A DNA stretch of 64,000 bases from Acidobacteriota bacterium (GCA_019639155.1 JAHBSJ010000003.1:124001-188000), one strand, 5' to 3'. Counted from the first letter of the stretch, positions 16,783-26,586 are shown. Numbers and translations: made by a program. The notes: generated by a model not told the origin, from the letters alone.

Positions 16783-18054
16783 ATGGCCATTGTAACTCTT
16801 AATTATGGCAGCCGCGGGCTAAGCTGCGAATTTGACACGGATCGTTTTGACATCATCAAAGCACCTGAGTCGACACCTCCTCTTTCCGATTCCCAGATCG
16901 GATGTAAGTTGGATTCTCCCATTGGCCATTCCAATATTGAGGACTGCGTCGAAAATGGCAGCTCTGTATTGATAGTCGTCCCCGATGCCACACGATCCTC
17001 CGCGTCCGGACAGATCGTGAACCTCCTTGTTCGTCGCCTAATTGCGGCAGGCATCCAGCCTTACGATATCAGAGCGATCATCGCGACAGGTATCCATAAA
17101 AAGGCATCCGATGCCGAGAAGGCGGAGATCCTGTCGCCATTCATATACCAAAGGATCAAGACGCTAGACCACGACCCCATGAACTTGATGGGTTTATTGA
17201 AGGTTGGCGAAACGGCAACAGGGATCCCCGTAGAACTTGATCGAGCATTGTTCGAGCATGACCATGTGTTCTTGATCGGGAGTGTTTCATTTCATTACTT
17301 TGCGGGGTTTACGGGAGGGCGAAAGCTCATTTGTCCGGGATTAGCGTCGTCTCGTACTATAGCGGAAACTCACAGGCTGGCATTCGATTGCCGGACTTTT
17401 TCGCGCCGAATGGGCGTTGGGACAGGGATATTGGATGACAACCCGGTTCATGAGGCATTCGTGCAAGCTGCGGCATTTGCACCTCGTCCATTTCTGATCA
17501 ATACAATCGTTGATGAGGTCGGAGAATGCGTGGATATTTTTTGCGGCGACTTGGTCGCTTCACACGAGGCTGCTTGTATGGCATACGCCGTAAACCACTC
17601 GGTGGACATCAAAGAGAAACGTGATCTGGTGATTGCTTCGTGCGGCGGATCGCCATACGACATAAATCTGATTCAGGCTCACAAATCCCTAGATGCGGCT
17701 TCAAATGCATGCCGCGACGGCGGGACCATCGTGTTGGTCGCGGAGTGTTCAGAAGGCCTCGGCCGATCTGATATGTCGAAATGGTTCGACGCCTCCGACA
17801 GTCGCGAACTTGCACATCGGCTTTGCGAAAAGTACCAGGTAAATGGCCAGACGGCTTGGAGCATCAGAGAGAAATCCGAGCGATTCAATATCTTGATCGT
17901 CAGCAATTTCGACCGAGAAACTTCTCGATCATTTGGGTTCGACAAGATAGAGTTTCCTGACCTTAAGCAATTTGTCGAATCCGGCGGTAAGACCGGCTAT
18001 ATCCTTCCGCGGGCTGCATCCATCAACATAAAAGAAAGATCCCGCCCGAATTAG
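16783..18054 (+). CDS. larA: LarA-like nickel-pincer racemase/epimerase
   Basis: A 423-residue protein of the LarA family, which isomerises 2-hydroxyacids with a nickel-pincer nucleotide (NPN) cofactor. H105 (in ATGIHKK), H171 and K181 (in FHYFAGFTGGRKLICPG) and H197 (in ETHRLAF) line up with H108, H174, K184 and H200 of Lactobacillus LarA with a constant offset of 3, so the cofactor lysine and catalytic residues are all kept. The N-terminal VPDATRSSA resembles the substrate loop. No larB, larC or larE maturation gene is in the window. The symbol denotes the family; substrate may be other than lactate. A hairpin overlaps its stop. Confidence 0.85.
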   Translation: MAIVTLNYGSRGLSCEFDTDRFDIIKAPESTPPLSDSQIGCKLDSPIGHSNIEDCVENGSSVLIVVPDATRSSASGQIVNLLVRRLIAAGIQPYDIRAIIATGIHKKASDAEKAEILSPFIYQRIKTLDHDPMNLMGLLKVGETATGIPVELDRALFEHDHVFLIGSVSFHYFAGFTGGRKLICPGLASSRTIAETHRLAFDCRTFSRRMGVGTGILDDNPVHEAFVQAAAFAPRPFLINTIVDEVGECVDIFCGDLVASHEAACMAYAVNHSVDIKEKRDLVIASCGGSPYDINLIQAHKSLDAASNACRDGGTIVLVAECSEGLGRSDMSKWFDASDSRELAHRLCEKYQVNGQTAWSIREKSERFNILIVSNFDRETSRSFGFDKIEFPDLKQFVESGGKTGYILPRAASINIKERSRPN

Positions 18055-18064
18055 CCGGGCGGGA
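18040..18064 (-). terminator. Hairpin between larA and the Oar-like gene
   Basis: A 9-bp GC-rich inverted repeat (TCCCGCCCG / CGGGCGGGA, 7-base loop). On the minus strand it is followed by TCTTTCTTTTATG, so it should terminate the Oar-like gene. On the + strand it contains the larA stop codon and is followed by AAAAGTATTC, a weaker context; it may act in both directions. Confidence 0.7.
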
Positions 18065-18091
18065 AAAGTATTCATCAAGCGACGCCTGTCC

Positions 18092-21000
18092 TTAGAAACT
18101 TAGTTTTCCGGAGAATTGAATTCTGCGAGCGAAGCTTGAGACAGTATTGTTGATCTGCCCTCGTTCCGGACGCGTAAGCACCAATGCTCCGTCGCCAATG
18201 CCAAAGGTCGGGGTGTTCGTCAGATTCCTTGCATCAACTCTCAGATCAAATTTCCACCTTTCGTTGAAGCTGAATCTCTTAGAAAGCGAAGCATCCGTGT
18301 TGAATTGACGAGGTCCTATGAAATAGTTGCGGCCAGTATTGCCCTGCTCACCTGGATTAGGCACAGAGAGTTGGGCGATTTGTTCTGGTGTGAACCAAAC
18401 CGGAATCCCGTTGACTTGTGCGACCGAGCCCAAATTACGCGGACAACCGTTACAATTTACTGTCGATTGAACGACCTGACTGACAGAGTTCCGTCCGGAC
18501 CAAAACGTGTACGGCCTCCCTGTCGCCCAATTGAATAGCCCGGCTATCTGCCATCCTCCAATGATTGCGTCGAGGACTCGGTTCATACCTCGTCCATATT
18601 TCTGACTTCGACCTACTGGGATCTCATATGTATAGTAGGCTTGGAAAACATGCCTGCGATCGAAATCGGACCAAGCGTAGTTCAAATCGCGATTTCCAAG
18701 GTCAAAAGGAGTATTAGCAGCGGACTGCGGGGTAATAAATGGCTGGGAACCGGTGGTTGCTGTACGGTTAGCAGTCGCAAATGTTGGGTCAAAAGATCGG
18801 GTGTCCTTTGAGATCGAGTATGTATATGCTCCCTGATAACTAAACCCATTCATCAGTCTCCGTTTAAGAATGATCTCGACACCGTTATATCTTGATGTGT
18901 CATTTGTCTCCAAAACATTCAGACCGCCTGTGAATTGCGGATATGGCTGAATAAAGAATGCATTTCCGAATGCTTGCGACAGCAACTGAAGTCCTGATGC
19001 TGTACAAATACCGTTCGTTACATCCGTAGCCGTACACGTTCGCTGCGACGCAGCCCACGCAGCGTTTGCAACACCGCCACCTGCATCACCAGCTTGAAGG
19101 GCGGCGGAAACCACGGGGATTCCTCGGAATGTGGTCGTCCCGGCGTTGTTTGTAGGATTGCCGGTGAACATCACATTGATCAGGCATGAAGTTGCCGCAG
19201 CATTTCCTCGGAGAGTGTTGAATGCCTCAAGAAAGTTCTCCGGGCATCGCGGATCGCGGGCGAAAATGTTCACTTGGTTCCGGTCATATGCTCCGAAAAG
19301 GTGAACCCCCCGGCGTCCAATGTAATTGACCTCGAGTACGTTGCCGCCCCAGATCTCTCTTTGGACGCCCGCAAACCACGCATGGCTTTCAGGAAACTTG
19401 ATGTCCGGATCGACCGCAGTAATACTGCCCGTTGAAAATGCCGGCGGGGTCCTCAACTGCTGAGGCGTCGATATCGCAGGAATTGTCGGGATCCCGTTGC
19501 GAATAAGCAGGTTTTGTGAACCTATACCTGCTGCCGAGTAACTGAATGTATTACCCGGAGCACTCTGAAAAACGAAATTTGCAAAGACTTGTGAGGGAAA
19601 TCGGTCTTGAGAAAGCCTGTAATTTGCCCGGATTGAGGTCTTTCCGTTGCTGAAAGGATCCCAAGCAAACCCGACCGACGGTGAAAAGTTGTCGTAGTCG
19701 TTCTTGAACAATTTGCCTTCTTCCCAACGAAGAGCGCTTGAAGGTGCGGCACCAACCGCAAATGGCTGCGAGGGCGTCAAGATCGGGAGATCTTTTGATC
19801 CGGGGCTCAACTTAACTTCCCAACGCACACCAAGGTCAAAGGTCAGATTCTGCCTCGGGCGCCATGTGTCTTGGAAGTAGAAATCGTACTCGGGATAGGT
19901 CGCATTGAAGATCCACCTTGTCCCGGCCGGTGCGAAAGCATTCGGATTGCCCGGGCTGACCACAAAGCCTTGCGAGAAACTGCCGATGCGGCCGATCAGG
20001 TTGTTTATAGTATTCAGAAGGAGCGTGCGGTCGTTAGCATTAATGCTCGAAGCACCCGCAACGGGCACATTCCAAGGCACAAAATCACTTGCCGCGGTCC
20101 CAAAACCGATCTGCGGCTCTATCTGTCCGCCGGCGCTCGAACGATCGTCTATTTGATTGCCGATGCGGAAATTCAGACCAAACTTAAGTGTGTGCTTAGA
20201 ACGGATGAGCGTCATATTATCGACAAACTGCCAAGTTCGCGAACTACGGGCGTTGTACGCAAAGTTCCTGTCAAAATCCGTTACCGTATTGAGCACAAAC
20301 GGAACTGCGCCGTTCGCTCCCGGATACTCGAACTTGAAGCCGAATCGGTTCATGCCAAAAATGAACTCGTTGACGAAGTTCGAAGTCGGAGCCCATCGAT
20401 AGTTGATGGCAAGATTCTTGGGGTTTCGAAACGTATCGATCCAGTTCTTTCCGCCCTGAATTCTCTGAAGTCCCGCGTTAGCGATATCTCCAAATGTGTT
20501 CTGTTCGCCTTGAGCGTAGCGGATATACATTTGGCTCTTTGAGGACAGTTTGAAATCGAATCTTACGGTGAAGTCGTATTGCTTCTCGGTCTGAGGGGCA
20601 ACGAATCTAAGCAGAGCGGTATTCAGGCCGTCGCCGCCCGTGAAGTCGTTGGGAGCCTGCTGAGAGTTCAAAAGGTTGATGATGAAAGGGTCAAGCGTAA
20701 CCGGCCTGCCTGTAGCGATATCGTAGGTTTGGATACAAGGGTTAGGCACGCCCGGGCCGCATGCAGGATATACCGGAGCTCCGGAAGCAGTGACCGCGGC
20801 ACCTGTCGGGAACGTCGCAGATGTGGCCGTGCCGAAAGGTGCATTTCGACCGCCCTGTACGAACCGGAACAGTCCGGCCCGTGCCTGCGGAGTGTAAACG
20901 GTCAGCGTCTGAAGCCTTGTTTCGCTGGCCCGCAGCATCTGAAGGTTTACAAAGAAAAACGCCTTGTCACGCAGAAAACCGAAATCTGTGCCCTCACCAA

Positions 21001-21895
21001 AGCCGGGATTGAACAACGGACCGCCCAAGCTGCCGCCGTAGATATGTTGGACGAACTGCCGGCGTGCGATGTTCTGCTTGTTGAATTCCCATTCATTCGC
21101 AATGAAACGCGGCGTTTGATAATACTCAAAGAGATTGCCGGAGAACTGATTTCCGCCCGATCGTGTCGTAAGGCTGACCTGAGCGCCCGATGAACGTCCG
21201 AGTTCAGCAGTGAAGTTGCTGGTCACGATCTGGACCTCGCGAATTGAATCAGGATTTGGACGAAGAGGTGTGAAATTCGATCCGCCTGCTGTGGATTCGT
21301 TGATGTCGATGCCATCGAGAGTAAAGTTGAATGCCCGGTCGCGGGAACCATGAACGTGAACACCGCCGCCTGTGTTGGCACCCGAAACAACACCCGGTTG
21401 ATAGTTCAATAGGTCAAACGGGTTTCGGCCTCGGGCTCCGACGATCGGCAGAAGTTCGATCTGACGTGTATCAAGTGTCGAACCCACATTACCTGAAGTT
21501 GCTGTTGTGACTTGTTCCGCTGAGGATTCAACGGACACAGTGGCCGAGACGTCACCGACCTCAAGAGAAATGTTGATAGTGGACGGAATATTTACCAGTA
21601 CCTGATTTCGCGAAGACTCAAATCTTTTGAATCCTTCCTTCTCGACCGAAACTTTGTAGAAGCCCGGCTGTATCAGGTCGAAAACGTAAGTCCCGCTTCC
21701 ACTGGTAGTAGTGGTCAGCCTTAAATTGGTCGCCTCGTTTGTAAGGGTGACTGACGCGCCTGCGACGGCAGCTCCTGTACTATCAGTAACGCTGCCCGTA
21801 ATGCGGGACGTGGTGCCTTGTCCAAAAGCCACAACTGAGGTGAACACTATCAAGGCGAACACTGCGAATACTCTATCAAGCAATCTCTTTTTCAT
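18092..21895 (-). CDS. Oar-like TonB-dependent receptor with carboxypeptidase-regulatory N-domain
   Basis: A 1267-residue outer-membrane protein. A signal peptide (KKRLLDRVFAVFALIVF, cleavage after AFG) is followed at about residues 28-115 by a carboxypeptidase-regulatory-like beta-sandwich (RITGSVTDSTGAAVAGASVT, GTYVFDLIQPGFYKVSVEKE). A plug-like region includes VHVHGSRDRAFNFTLDGIDI, and the remaining about 1000 residues are strand-rich and aromatic, as in Oar/TonB-dependent barrels, ending FARRIQFSGKLSF with a terminal Phe. This architecture is very abundant in Acidobacteria; cargo (often polysaccharide or peptide) cannot be read. The start has a near-perfect GGAGGG site 4 bases upstream. 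A terminator follows at 18064-18040. Confidence 0.92.
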   Translation of the reverse strand: MKKRLLDRVFAVFALIVFTSVVAFGQGTTSRITGSVTDSTGAAVAGASVTLTNEATNLRLTTTTSGSGTYVFDLIQPGFYKVSVEKEGFKRFESSRNQVLVNIPSTINISLEVGDVSATVSVESSAEQVTTATSGNVGSTLDTRQIELLPIVGARGRNPFDLLNYQPGVVSGANTGGGVHVHGSRDRAFNFTLDGIDINESTAGGSNFTPLRPNPDSIREVQIVTSNFTAELGRSSGAQVSLTTRSGGNQFSGNLFEYYQTPRFIANEWEFNKQNIARRQFVQHIYGGSLGGPLFNPGFGEGTDFGFLRDKAFFFVNLQMLRASETRLQTLTVYTPQARAGLFRFVQGGRNAPFGTATSATFPTGAAVTASGAPVYPACGPGVPNPCIQTYDIATGRPVTLDPFIINLLNSQQAPNDFTGGDGLNTALLRFVAPQTEKQYDFTVRFDFKLSSKSQMYIRYAQGEQNTFGDIANAGLQRIQGGKNWIDTFRNPKNLAINYRWAPTSNFVNEFIFGMNRFGFKFEYPGANGAVPFVLNTVTDFDRNFAYNARSSRTWQFVDNMTLIRSKHTLKFGLNFRIGNQIDDRSSAGGQIEPQIGFGTAASDFVPWNVPVAGASSINANDRTLLLNTINNLIGRIGSFSQGFVVSPGNPNAFAPAGTRWIFNATYPEYDFYFQDTWRPRQNLTFDLGVRWEVKLSPGSKDLPILTPSQPFAVGAAPSSALRWEEGKLFKNDYDNFSPSVGFAWDPFSNGKTSIRANYRLSQDRFPSQVFANFVFQSAPGNTFSYSAAGIGSQNLLIRNGIPTIPAISTPQQLRTPPAFSTGSITAVDPDIKFPESHAWFAGVQREIWGGNVLEVNYIGRRGVHLFGAYDRNQVNIFARDPRCPENFLEAFNTLRGNAAATSCLINVMFTGNPTNNAGTTTFRGIPVVSAALQAGDAGGGVANAAWAASQRTCTATDVTNGICTASGLQLLSQAFGNAFFIQPYPQFTGGLNVLETNDTSRYNGVEIILKRRLMNGFSYQGAYTYSISKDTRSFDPTFATANRTATTGSQPFITPQSAANTPFDLGNRDLNYAWSDFDRRHVFQAYYTYEIPVGRSQKYGRGMNRVLDAIIGGWQIAGLFNWATGRPYTFWSGRNSVSQVVQSTVNCNGCPRNLGSVAQVNGIPVWFTPEQIAQLSVPNPGEQGNTGRNYFIGPRQFNTDASLSKRFSFNERWKFDLRVDARNLTNTPTFGIGDGALVLTRPERGQINNTVSSFARRIQFSGKLSF

Positions 21896-22101
21896 TTACC
21901 CTCCGAAATGTTGTTTGTGATTAGTTGGGGAATTCCTGTTGAAACGGTCAAGAATGGCAAGTTTCAACGCGAATTTTACGGAAGATTAGCATAGAACTTA
22001 AGGTTAACAAAGTGTAAAATGGCGAGAATTTGTCTGAGGGTGGGATGGGGCAAATCAGAGCGGATCGAATCGAGCGGATGACCATTTTAGAGAATTAAGA
22101 A

Positions 22102-22120
22102 GGGAGGCAAAATGCCTCCC
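22102..22120 (-). terminator. Terminator hairpin after the secreted-protein gene
   Basis: An 8-bp perfect inverted repeat (GGGAGGCA, loop AAA, TGCCTCCC). Read on the minus strand it is followed by TTCTTAATTCTC, moderately T-rich. It lies 30 bases after the stop of the 22151-22660 gene and fits a terminator for it. Confidence 0.6.
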
Positions 22121-22150
22121 CTCTTAATGAACAACATTCTGGTTTCGGGC

Positions 22151-22660
22151 TTATTTTGGCCCGAAGCTTCGTGCTATCGAATCAAGCTGATTGCGAAGTG
22201 ATCTCACGATGTCCTTTTGGCCGGTGAAACGCAGGGTATAGACGACATTGTCGCCGCTTCTGAGGAAATAGAATCTGCCCGCCATGCTGCGGCCAGATGC
22301 CAAATACTCGAAATTAAATACCGAGCCCCTTAAACGCCCGGCGAAATTCTCCTCTCTTCCTGCGACGAAACCCGGCCTTATCTGAAGCCGCTGTTCTTCA
22401 TCCTCGATCAAGTCGGCAAGCATCGCATCTTTGGCCACCGTTAGGCGTCGAACCTGCAAATGGCAGTCCAGACGGTCTTCGTGAACGAATTCGACGTTAG
22501 GATTGGCAGCGGTGGGACGGAGCGTGAGTTTCCATTTTGGGTCTGGCAGCAAAAATGTGTATTCAACGCTCGGGTCGCTGAAAGTGGTCTCTTGAGCAGA
22601 AACCCAGCTCACCGCAGAGAGAAGGAATGCCGCAGACAAAATTATTGTTGATACACGCAT
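22151..22660 (-). CDS. Secreted protein of unknown function
   Basis: About 169 residues from the ATG at 22660, which gives a standard signal peptide (RVSTIILSAAFLLSAVSWV, cleavage after SAQ). The mature part starts with DPSVEYTFLLPDPKWKLTL and carries CHLQVRRLTVAKDAML, AGREENFAGRLRGSVFNFEY and NVVYTLRFTGQKDIVRSLRN, a pattern like small PsbP/DUF1795-type periplasmic proteins, but I cannot assign a family with confidence. It contains a single mature Cys and no lipobox, so a free periplasmic or secreted protein is expected. It is isolated between the Oar-like gene and the rhomboid gene, with its own terminator. Confidence 0.72.
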   Translation of the reverse strand: MRVSTIILSAAFLLSAVSWVSAQETTFSDPSVEYTFLLPDPKWKLTLRPTAANPNVEFVHEDRLDCHLQVRRLTVAKDAMLADLIEDEEQRLQIRPGFVAGREENFAGRLRGSVFNFEYLASGRSMAGRFYFLRSGDNVVYTLRFTGQKDIVRSLRNQLDSIARSFGPK

Positions 22661-22817
22661 AGTATTTGATGTATTCCAATGGACCGGCAAAATCCGATTT
22701 TAGATGAATTTTAGCCAAACTTCGAGTTTTAGATGCTCAGGTCGAGTAGGTTGTTGCTAAAATTACAGTTCAAGGAAAATGTCGCAACAATGCACGCTCG
22801 GCCGTTTCGCGTCCTTT

Positions 22818-23525
22818 TCACACCCTTCCGATAGCAAATATTCGTACCGAGAAAAGCCCGGCAAAGAATCCGCCGATGTGGGCCGCATAGGCGACACCTC
22901 CAACCCCGGATGGAGCTAAATAGCCAACAACCAATTGGTAAGCTATCCAAAGCCCCAGTGCGACAAAGGCGGGAACAGTTGTAACCATGTTTAGTATGAT
23001 CGCCCTGACCGGATTTCGCGGGAACATCAGCAGATATCCGCCAAGCACGCCCGAAATCGCGCCCGACGCTCCGAGCATAGGTATTACTGACCAAGGTTCG
23101 ATAGCGATCTGAGCGATCGCCGCCGCAAAACCACAGAAAAGATAGAAAACCGCAAAGCGAAAATGCCCCAGCAAGTTCTCCAAATTATCGCCAAACACCC
23201 AGAGAAACATCATGTTCCCGGCGATATGCATGATACTGCCGTGCATGAACATCGAGCTCAGAAAGTTGAAATAAACCGGCAGTGGCGTTTCATAATGAGT
23301 GATCTCGCCAAGGATCCTGCCGAACTCGTCCTTGATTGTGACGGCCCCGTTGATGTCTGTCCCTGAAAGTATCTCCTTGGGAACAAGCGAGAACGCATAT
23401 GTGAAGGCATCATTGCCGCCGATCTGCTGAAGCAGAAGAAAGACCACCAGATTTATCCCGATGAACACATAGTTAACATATGGCGTTCGATGGTTGCCGG
23501 TATTGTCATCACCAATGGGGAACAT
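22818..23525 (-). CDS. Rhomboid family intramembrane serine protease
   Basis: A 235-residue membrane protein with six hydrophobic segments. The rhomboid catalytic dyad is visible: Ser154 in MLGASGAISGVLGGYLLMF and His216 in VAYAAHIGGFFAGLF, and the HGSIMHIAGNMMFLWVFGDN motif of helix 2 is intact, so it should be active. Rhomboids cut substrate transmembrane helices; the substrate is unknown. The loop between helices 1 and 2 is long (about 50 residues), as in many acidobacterial and deltaproteobacterial members. The ATG at 23525 begins MFPIGDDN, a usual start for this group. Confidence 0.93.
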   Translation of the reverse strand: MFPIGDDNTGNHRTPYVNYVFIGINLVVFLLLQQIGGNDAFTYAFSLVPKEILSGTDINGAVTIKDEFGRILGEITHYETPLPVYFNFLSSMFMHGSIMHIAGNMMFLWVFGDNLENLLGHFRFAVFYLFCGFAAAIAQIAIEPWSVIPMLGASGAISGVLGGYLLMFPRNPVRAIILNMVTTVPAFVALGLWIAYQLVVGYLAPSGVGGVAYAAHIGGFFAGLFSVRIFAIGRV

Positions 23526-23632
23526 TTGCTAGCCTCTGAACGTGCATTTAGAACAGATCTGATGCATAGCGATGCATTTCGTGCGAGTCAAGTCTGTCCA
23601 GCGGTTCAATCATCATTCTATCTGATGGGGCA

Positions 23633-25024
23633 CTAACCGCCAACATCCGTGGAAGGTCCGAGTAATTGATGCCCTTCGCTTCGTGCGACGTAGGTCGCGG
23701 CTGTTATGTCCCCGACAACGTTCAACGTCGTCCTGCACATATCCAAAAGCCGATCAACACCGAGGATTATGGCAATAAGAGCAGGATCGATCCCGATCAT
23801 GAATAGGATCCCGATTATGAACGGAATAGAACCGGAGGGAACACCGGCGGTCCCAATGCCGCCAAGTATCGCAAGGTAAACAACCATCAACTGCAGCGAT
23901 ATTGTAAGGTCAACTCCTGCGAGTTGGGCAAGAAAGAGTACGGTCACGCCTTCATAAAGTGCGGTCCCATTTTGATTTGCTGTCGCCCCTACCGTAAGTA
24001 CAAAGCTATTTATCTCCTTAGGTACATGCAGATTTTCGTGGGTGACGCGCAGGGCGGTCGGCAAGGTCGCATTTGATGACGATGTCGAAAATGCGGTCAG
24101 TATAACCGTTTGAATTCGCTTGAAAAACTCGATGGGGCTTATCTTCGATAAGAACCAAACAGAAATGGAGTAAACACCGAAAAAGTGAATTGATAAGCCC
24201 AGAAGTACTGTCGCAACAAACCATCCGAGCGATAACAACAGGTCCGTTCCAAACTGGGAGATGTTGTTGAATAATAGGCATGCTACGGCATACGGTGCAA
24301 ATTTCATCACGATGTCGATTATTTTTGCCGATATTGCGAATAGTGACTCCATGACACCTACAAACGGAGACGAGACCGCGGTGGGGAGCAGTGTAATGGA
24401 AATACCGATCAATAGGGCGAAGAACATGATGTGAAGCATGTTTGGGCTCGCACCCGAGATCGAATTGAAGACATTGCTGGGAACTATGGACTTCACCACC
24501 TGCATAAGCGCAGTATCCGCTTTGGAAGCCTCGGCAGCTTTACGCTGAGCCTCGGTTGCTGCTGATGCTCCGCTGCTGAATTCCGCTTTCAATTCAGCAG
24601 CAGTTTCGGGGCTGATCCTCTCGCCCGGCCTGATGGTATTTGCTAATGTCAGGCCGATCACCACGGATATAGCAGAGATAACCAACGTGTAGGCAAACGA
24701 CTTAGCTCCGATCCGCCCTAATTTTCTGATGTCGCCGATTCCGGATACTCCGACGATCAGCGAAGAAAACACCAGCGGGATCACGATCATTAGCAGAAGA
24801 TTCAAAAACAGCTGACCGATGGGCCGTGTGAAATTTTCTACTGTCCATTCGACCCACGGGTCTTTGCCGCCCAGTGTCCAATTTACCGCCAGGCCGCCGA
24901 CCACGCCCACCGCTAAACCAATGAAGATCTTCGTATGAAGCGGAATTCCTGATGGTCTGTCGGGCGTGTCGTCATTGAGGTCGGTTGTCAGCTCATATTC
25001 GTATTCATTAGGGTTGTTTGCCAT
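23633..25024 (-). CDS. Dicarboxylate/amino acid:cation symporter, NQNGT variant
   Basis: A 463-residue member of the DAACS (GltPh/EAAT) family of cation-coupled acidic amino acid or dicarboxylate transporters. It has the hairpin-1 serine motif TAFSTSSSNATLPTALRV and the TM8 motif DRLLDMCRTTLNVVGD. The TM7 signature, normally NMDGT, reads NQNGT here (ATANQNGTALYEGV), changing residues that contribute to sodium and substrate sites, so coupling may differ. A hydrophilic insert rich in Ala and charge (about residues 145-165) lengthens the TM3-TM4 region. It is divergent from a second DAACS gene at 25279 with 254 bases between. Confidence 0.92.
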   Translation of the reverse strand: MANNPNEYEYELTTDLNDDTPDRPSGIPLHTKIFIGLAVGVVGGLAVNWTLGGKDPWVEWTVENFTRPIGQLFLNLLLMIVIPLVFSSLIVGVSGIGDIRKLGRIGAKSFAYTLVISAISVVIGLTLANTIRPGERISPETAAELKAEFSSGASAATEAQRKAAEASKADTALMQVVKSIVPSNVFNSISGASPNMLHIMFFALLIGISITLLPTAVSSPFVGVMESLFAISAKIIDIVMKFAPYAVACLLFNNISQFGTDLLLSLGWFVATVLLGLSIHFFGVYSISVWFLSKISPIEFFKRIQTVILTAFSTSSSNATLPTALRVTHENLHVPKEINSFVLTVGATANQNGTALYEGVTVLFLAQLAGVDLTISLQLMVVYLAILGGIGTAGVPSGSIPFIIGILFMIGIDPALIAIILGVDRLLDMCRTTLNVVGDITAATYVARSEGHQLLGPSTDVGG

Positions 25025-25278
25025 AGGTCACTTTGGGCCAGTCTAAAATGCTCAATTGAAGGTGCAATGATCAGGTCGCCGTTCGAAACTACGGCAACTT
25101 GCTGCCGCGACGAACGCCGCACGCGATTATCAACAAAAGTTGCTTCCACAGCAAGCCAAAACTTGCCGGTCAACAATAAGAAGACATTTCGGTCTGGCTG
25201 CGTGAGGCGCTATACGAAGGTCGCTTCGGAAAAAATCCGAGTTTGATTTAGCTGGAAAAAAAGGCGAAACTTCCGAGC

Positions 25279-26586
25279 ATGGGAAAACTAGCACTTCATT
25301 GGCGCATACTGCTGGGAATGGCCGCCGGCGTTATTTTCGCCGCGATATTGATCCAATTCAGTTGGGGTAAGGGCTTTATTGTTGATTGGATAAAGCCGTT
25401 CGGGACAATATTTATCAACGTCCTGAAGCTGATAGCGATTCCACTGATCCTCGCGTCGCTTATCAAAGGCATCTCCGATCTGAACAACATAACGCAGCTT
25501 TCAAAGATCGGATTCCGAACTCTCGGTTTTTATGTAATGACGACAGTTCTGGCAGTAAGTCTCGGGCTTGTAATTGTGAATGTGGTCAAGCCCGGGAACG
25601 CCGTTACAGAAGATACCCGTGCTCAGCTAATGGCGAGCTATGAGAAACAGGCAGGCGACCGGATCACGGCAGCCGAAAAACAGAAGCAGGCGGGCCCGCT
25701 TAAGCCGCTCGAAGACCTCGTGCCTGAAAACATCGTCGCGGCTGCCAGTTCAAACGGCAACATGCTGCAGGTTATCGTTTTTGCCATATTTTTCGGCATC
25801 GGGCTGATATTGATCCCCAAGGAGAGTGCGGCGCCCGTAAAGGGGTTTTTCTCAGGACTGAACGACGTCGTATTGAAGATGATCGACCTGATAATGCTGG
25901 CGGCTCCATTCGGAGTTTTCGCCCTTTTGGCCGCGATCGTTGCTGAAGCTCCGGGCACCGATCTCTTCATAGCCTTGCTCTGGTATGCCGTGTCGGTCGT
26001 GTTGGGTTTGGCATTGCTCTATTGCCTGTACCTGACGCTAGTTTGGGTGTTCGCAAAGCGTTCGCCGTCATTCTTTTTGAAGGGTATCATTCCCGCCCAA
26101 CTGCTTGCGTTCTCGACGAGCTCCAGTGCCGCAACACTACCCGTAACCATGGAGCGGGTTACCGAACACCTCGGCGTTGACGAGGAGGTAGCCAGTTTCG
26201 TGCTGCCGATCGGCGCGACAGTAAATATGGACGGGACAAGCCTTTATCAGGCAGTCGCCGCGGTATTTATCGCACAGACATTCGGTATGGAACTAAGCCT
26301 TGGCGTCCAACTCGGCATCATCCTGACCGCGACGCTTGCCTCGATCGGGTCTGCTGCAGTTCCGGGAGCTGGAATGGTCATGCTCGTCATCGTTTTGGCT
26401 CAGGCCGGTATTCCGGAGGTCGGCCTCGCCCTCATCTTTGCGATCGATAGGCCGCTCGATATGTGTCGAACCACTATAAACGTTACCGGCGATGCTACAG
26501 TGTCGATGATAGTTGCGAATTCCATCGGCAAACTCGGCGAACCGAAACCCGTGGAGTGGGATGAGCGGCTGGATGAGGTGATCTGA
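25279..26586 (+). CDS. Dicarboxylate/amino acid:cation symporter, canonical NMDGT form
   Basis: A 435-residue DAACS transporter, paralogous to and divergent from the gene at 23633. All hallmarks are canonical: hairpin-1 LLAFSTSSSAATLPVTMERV, TM7 GATVNMDGTSLYQAVAAVF, hairpin-2 region ASIGSAAVPGAGMVML and TM8 FAIDRPLDMCRTTINVTGDA. It should couple glutamate, aspartate or C4-dicarboxylate uptake to sodium or protons; substrate unresolved. The ATG at 25279 gives GKLALHWRILLGMAAGV, a usual start. A weak hairpin at 26785-26805 lies 200 bases downstream, inside the next mobile element. Confidence 0.94.
   Translation: MGKLALHWRILLGMAAGVIFAAILIQFSWGKGFIVDWIKPFGTIFINVLKLIAIPLILASLIKGISDLNNITQLSKIGFRTLGFYVMTTVLAVSLGLVIVNVVKPGNAVTEDTRAQLMASYEKQAGDRITAAEKQKQAGPLKPLEDLVPENIVAAASSNGNMLQVIVFAIFFGIGLILIPKESAAPVKGFFSGLNDVVLKMIDLIMLAAPFGVFALLAAIVAEAPGTDLFIALLWYAVSVVLGLALLYCLYLTLVWVFAKRSPSFFLKGIIPAQLLAFSTSSSAATLPVTMERVTEHLGVDEEVASFVLPIGATVNMDGTSLYQAVAAVFIAQTFGMELSLGVQLGIILTATLASIGSAAVPGAGMVMLVIVLAQAGIPEVGLALIFAIDRPLDMCRTTINVTGDATVSMIVANSIGKLGEPKPVEWDERLDEVI

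Noticed and set aside
19871..20542. A 223-residue + strand frame inside the Oar-like receptor gene
   Set aside because: Lies wholly antisense to a well-supported gene; composition rich in Arg, Ile and Cys without recognisable motifs.
23562..23577. Small hairpin ATGCAT-AGCG-ATGCAT between the symporter and rhomboid genes
   Set aside because: AT-rich 6-bp stem without a T-tract on either strand; likely chance.
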